This document shows positions 5,255-7,495 of a DNA stretch of 7,495 bases, piece by piece; the stretch's first letter is position 1; every line of letters begins with the position of its first letter. The notes under the pieces were generated by a model. That model had not been told where the DNA came from. It saw only the letters and a list, made by a program, of their open reading frames with translations, and searched no databases. This stretch comes from Porphyromonadaceae bacterium (GTDB taxonomy: Bacteria > Bacteroidota > Bacteroidia > Bacteroidales > UBA11471), in NCBI GenBank assembly GCA_021199145.1, contig JAJQIP010000003.1, positions 1 through 7,495 of the forward strand, given 5' to 3'. The position numbers were made by a program, and so were the translations under genes.

Positions 5255-7249
5255 TCAGTAGGTGACGACAAGGCCTCCGGTGAACCACCCCTCCGGCATT
5301 TTCAGTCCGCCAAAGTCGCAATAGCGGGTGGCGGTGATGTTATTACCGTCGACATAGAGGCGCAGATGATTCCGTTCCCATGCTACACGGCCGTCGAGCA
5401 GGGCATAGGTCCGGTATGCCGTCGGTTCTCCCGATGCATCGATATAGCGGCCGTTGCGGTCGTAGAGTCCGGCTGTGAGTGTCACGGTGACATAGCGGAG
5501 GAAGCGGACCCCCAGGGTGGCGGTGGCTTTGTGACGCATATAGTCCAGCGCATACTTCGAGAGATAATCGCCGTTCTCTTTGTCGCTCCACATATAGCCG
5601 TAGGCGAGGGTAGCCTGTTGCAGGAAGCCATCGCTGCGGTAACCGCCGCTCCACTCCACTCCGAGAGTGTTCAGACGGGTCATCTGCAGGGATTCCCACT
5701 CACTCTCAGCGCTCCGTTGCACCCAGTCGATGATATTCCGACCCTGTCGGTAATAGAGTTCGGCGGCTGTCTGCCATCCCTCCTTTTGGTAACTCCCCCG
5801 CAAGCGGTAGGTGACGGCCCTTTCGGGTTTCAGGTTAGGATTGCTGATGTAGCCTGTGGCGGTGTAGTAGAGGTCGGTGAAGGTCGGGAGACGCATGGAC
5901 TGCACGGCGGCTAGTCCGATGTGCAATCCTTCGAGAGGTCGGTATCCGGCGGAGAGACTCCAGACCGGAATTGTTCCTGTGGCGTAGAAATCCCCACCGG
6001 CCGATCCTTCGAAGTCGAAACGCCCTATCTGTTTGATGTGACGCAACCGTAACTCTCCGGTGTGACGACTCTTCCCGTGGGTATAAAAGGCCTCTTCCTT
6101 TCCTTTCACCTTTCGGGGTGAGGAGAGAGGGTCACCCAGCACCGAACTGTAGATGTGGTCGAACCGATACTCCCCGTTGAGGGAGGTCGTTCCTCCTATC
6201 CAGCGGTAATCTCCCCGTAAGGAAACCCCTACATGGTCGGTGTTGTGGTAGTTGAATGGAATTTGGCTCGCATCGTCACGCACCATTTCGAAGCAATCAA
6301 GATTCTTGCGATAGGCCAGGCTCGATTCGAAAGAGAGGCGGCGAACCCTCTTCTGCCACCGGAGAGAAGTGAGAAAGGTGCGTGTCTCTTCGTACTGGTC
6401 GGGATATTGGAGTGAATAGAAGCCGTTGGCTCCGAAATTCCGTGCCTGCCAACCAACTTGTCCGTCAAAATAGCCGGCTCGGGGGCTGTCGTATCCGGCC
6501 CGCAGGAAGGCGTTGTAGTTCCGGAAGTCAGTGTTCTGTGTATAACCGTCGCTGGAGCGGTAAGAACCGGCCCCGAAGAGGGTGAACCGCTTATGCGTCA
6601 CCGCTCCGGAGAGATTTCCGTAGCCATAGCCGTACTCTCCGCCCGACAGTTCGGCCCGGAGGTAGGTGGGGCGTAGCGGATCGGTACGGAGATGCACCGC
6701 TCCGGCAAAGGCCCCCAGTCCGGCCGTACCGTCTTCGATCGTAATGGTAGAGATTACATCGAGGTCGACCGGAAGGGAGTGACTCTGATGGCCCGTGCGG
6801 GCATCGGTAAAGTCCACGTCATTGAGCAGGACGGCAGTCTGGTCGAAGGAGCCTCCCCGTATCGATATGTCGGCTTGTACCCCCTTGCTTCCCCTTTCTC
6901 GCAGGTCGACAGAAGGGCTCAGCCGCAGGGCGGCTTCGACGCTTTGCAGCGGCTTCGCCACCGCTTCAGATCTGTCGAGAACGGGAATTGGCAACACCGC
7001 TGTGCGGGTAGAGGGGAGAAGATTCCCCGTAACCCTGACTTCGTCCAAATCGAGTTCTTTGACCGTGTCGGTCTTGAACGATTGGGCAAAAGTCTCTTCA
7101 GGAGTTGCCAGCAAGAGAATCGACATCGAACAAGAGAGCACTCCGATAATGACCTGCTTGTGCAGGCTGAGGAAGATGCCCGCCTTTTTGCGGCTCCACC
7201 TCTTCCACCGTTGACACGGTGTGTGTTCTTTTGCAAAATGTTTGTTCAT
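5255..7249 (-). CDS. TonB-dependent outer-membrane receptor, BtuB-like
   Basis: The product has 664 residues. It is an outer-membrane active transporter for a scarce ligand such as a cobamide, siderophore or haem; the ligand is not determined. The N-terminus is a long pre-sequence: about 30 basic, Trp/Arg-rich residues (RWKRWSRKKAGIFLSLHKQV, 14-33), then a hydrophobic core IIGVLSCSMSILLLA (34-48) and probable cleavage after TFA (53-55). A short segment with ELDLDEVRVTG (65-75) marks the start of the plug, which runs to about 190 and contains the conserved ISIRGGSFDQTAVLLNDVDF (128-147) and TGHQSHSLPVDLD (152-164). The rest (about 195-664) alternates like a 22-strand barrel, ending LVVTY. There is no carboxypeptidase-like N-terminal domain, so it is not SusC-type. 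Length fits BtuB-like receptors. No SusD or TonB/ExbBD partner is in the window. The BtuB assignment is similarity from memory, and no B12-box motif is visible upstream. Confidence 0.9.
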   Translation of the reverse strand: MNKHFAKEHTPCQRWKRWSRKKAGIFLSLHKQVIIGVLSCSMSILLLATPEETFAQSFKTDTVKELDLDEVRVTGNLLPSTRTAVLPIPVLDRSEAVAKPLQSVEAALRLSPSVDLRERGSKGVQADISIRGGSFDQTAVLLNDVDFTDARTGHQSHSLPVDLDVISTITIEDGTAGLGAFAGAVHLRTDPLRPTYLRAELSGGEYGYGYGNLSGAVTHKRFTLFGAGSYRSSDGYTQNTDFRNYNAFLRAGYDSPRAGYFDGQVGWQARNFGANGFYSLQYPDQYEETRTFLTSLRWQKRVRRLSFESSLAYRKNLDCFEMVRDDASQIPFNYHNTDHVGVSLRGDYRWIGGTTSLNGEYRFDHIYSSVLGDPLSSPRKVKGKEEAFYTHGKSRHTGELRLRHIKQIGRFDFEGSAGGDFYATGTIPVWSLSAGYRPLEGLHIGLAAVQSMRLPTFTDLYYTATGYISNPNLKPERAVTYRLRGSYQKEGWQTAAELYYRQGRNIIDWVQRSAESEWESLQMTRLNTLGVEWSGGYRSDGFLQQATLAYGYMWSDKENGDYLSKYALDYMRHKATATLGVRFLRYVTVTLTAGLYDRNGRYIDASGEPTAYRTYALLDGRVAWERNHLRLYVDGNNITATRYCDFGGLKMPEGWFTGGLVVTY

Positions 7250-7275
7250 CTTGTTTTGGATTAGTGAATAAAAGA

Positions 7276-7324
7276 CGGAAGGACTTTTCCCGACGGGCTT
7301 GCTCCGTAGGGGCGGTCGCTTCCG
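7276..7324 (-). promoter_or_regulatory. Long imperfect hairpin in the TonB receptor 5' leader
   Basis: An outer stem CGGAAG (7276-7281) with CTTCCG (7319-7324) and an inner stem CCC-x-ACGG (7289-7296) with CCGT-x-GGG (7304-7311) around a 7-nt loop share one centre, so they form a single interrupted hairpin. It occupies most of the leader between the predicted start of transcription (about 7323) and the ATG at 7249. It could be a stabilising or regulatory structure. I do not recognise a known riboswitch, and I see neither the cobalamin B12 box nor a TPP core. Confidence 0.45.
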
Positions 7325-7328
7325 GCGG

Positions 7329-7336
7329 CAAAAATA
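7329..7336 (-). promoter_or_regulatory. -7 box for the TonB receptor gene
   Basis: TATTTTTG on the minus strand (7336-7329) matches TAnnTTTG exactly. No TTTG is visible at the -33 position, so the promoter may be weak or need an activator. The leader would be about 75 nt. Confidence 0.5.
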
Positions 7337-7495
7337 GGGATAAAATCGAGATTCCCGATGGAAGAGAAATCCTATTGCGGATAAACGGAAGATTTTTTAT
7401 TTTTACCCCTTGAACGTCGGGACAAGATTGCCTGCCGTAAAAACAGTCCTCTCTTTCCGCTATGTCCAATTGCGCTACTCTCTCGGATAGTATCA
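7337..7495. other. No confident gene: upstream region at right edge
   Basis: These 159 bases hold no recognisable coding sequence, RNA or repeat. A plus-strand ATG at 7462 opens a frame (MSNCATLSDSI) that leaves the window after 11 codons and could be a divergent gene, preceded by a weak TATTTTTA box at about 7397-7404. This is too little to call. Minus-strand frames through this stretch give no family-like sequence. Confidence 0.3.

Noticed and set aside
7098..7469. A 123-codon minus-strand frame overlapping the receptor start
   Set aside because: No recognisable domain. It overlaps the strong receptor frame and crosses its promoter and leader hairpin.
7400..7495. tRNA-like stretch on the minus strand (TAGCGCAATTGGAC resembles a D-arm)
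   Set aside because: The D-stem closes only partly, and no anticodon arm, T-arm or acceptor stem can be assembled.
1..7495. Insertion sequence, phage, CRISPR or polysaccharide-utilisation locus signature
   Set aside because: No transposase, integrase, regular repeat array or SusC/SusD pair is visible. The pectate lyase alone does not establish a PUL within this window.

Overview
The window looks like chromosomal DNA of a gut-type Bacteroidota, most likely of the order Bacteroidales; the genus cannot be fixed from the sequence. The reasons are several upstream regions with the Bacteroides-type -7 box TAnnTTTG, A/T-rich start regions without clear Shine-Dalgarno sites, the type of each protein (a PL1 pectate lyase with an N-terminal FN3-like domain, a lipoprotein flavodoxin, a BtuB-like TonB-dependent receptor with an extended signal peptide), and moderate GC content. 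I see no phage, insertion sequence, CRISPR array, tRNA or rRNA.

Layout from left to right: (1) 1-1824, minus: a secreted PL1 pectate lyase that runs off the left edge, with its own promoter. (2) 1910-2278, minus: a small DUF486/DMT-like membrane protein interrupted by an in-frame amber codon. (3) 2433-3788, plus: a two-gene operon made of a carboxymuconolactone-decarboxylase/cupin fusion and, 6 bp later, a flavodoxin-fold lipoprotein. Just upstream of the first gene, in another frame, lies what reads as its lost signal peptide. (4) 3808-4989, minus: an MFS transporter, convergent with the operon. (5) 4990-5254: terminators, a further hairpin and the MFS promoter packed together. (6) 5255-7249, minus: a 664-residue TonB-dependent receptor preceded by a leader that can form a long hairpin. 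(7) 7337-7495: no confident gene.

How the parts relate: the lyase and the receptor are both cell-envelope or secreted nutrient-acquisition functions, but each has its own promoter, so they are separate units. The CMD-cupin and flavodoxin genes are a genuine co-transcribed pair, probably a small redox or detoxification module. The flavodoxin carries a lipoprotein signal, and the CMD-cupin also appears to have had an export signal before a one-base shift.

I found no wholly new multi-gene system. The signals most worth checking are two possible gene lesions only about 460 bp apart (the amber codon in DUF486 and the frame break in the CMD-cupin signal peptide), a dyad centred on the pectate lyase -7 box, and the RNA structures at both ends of the TonB receptor transcript.
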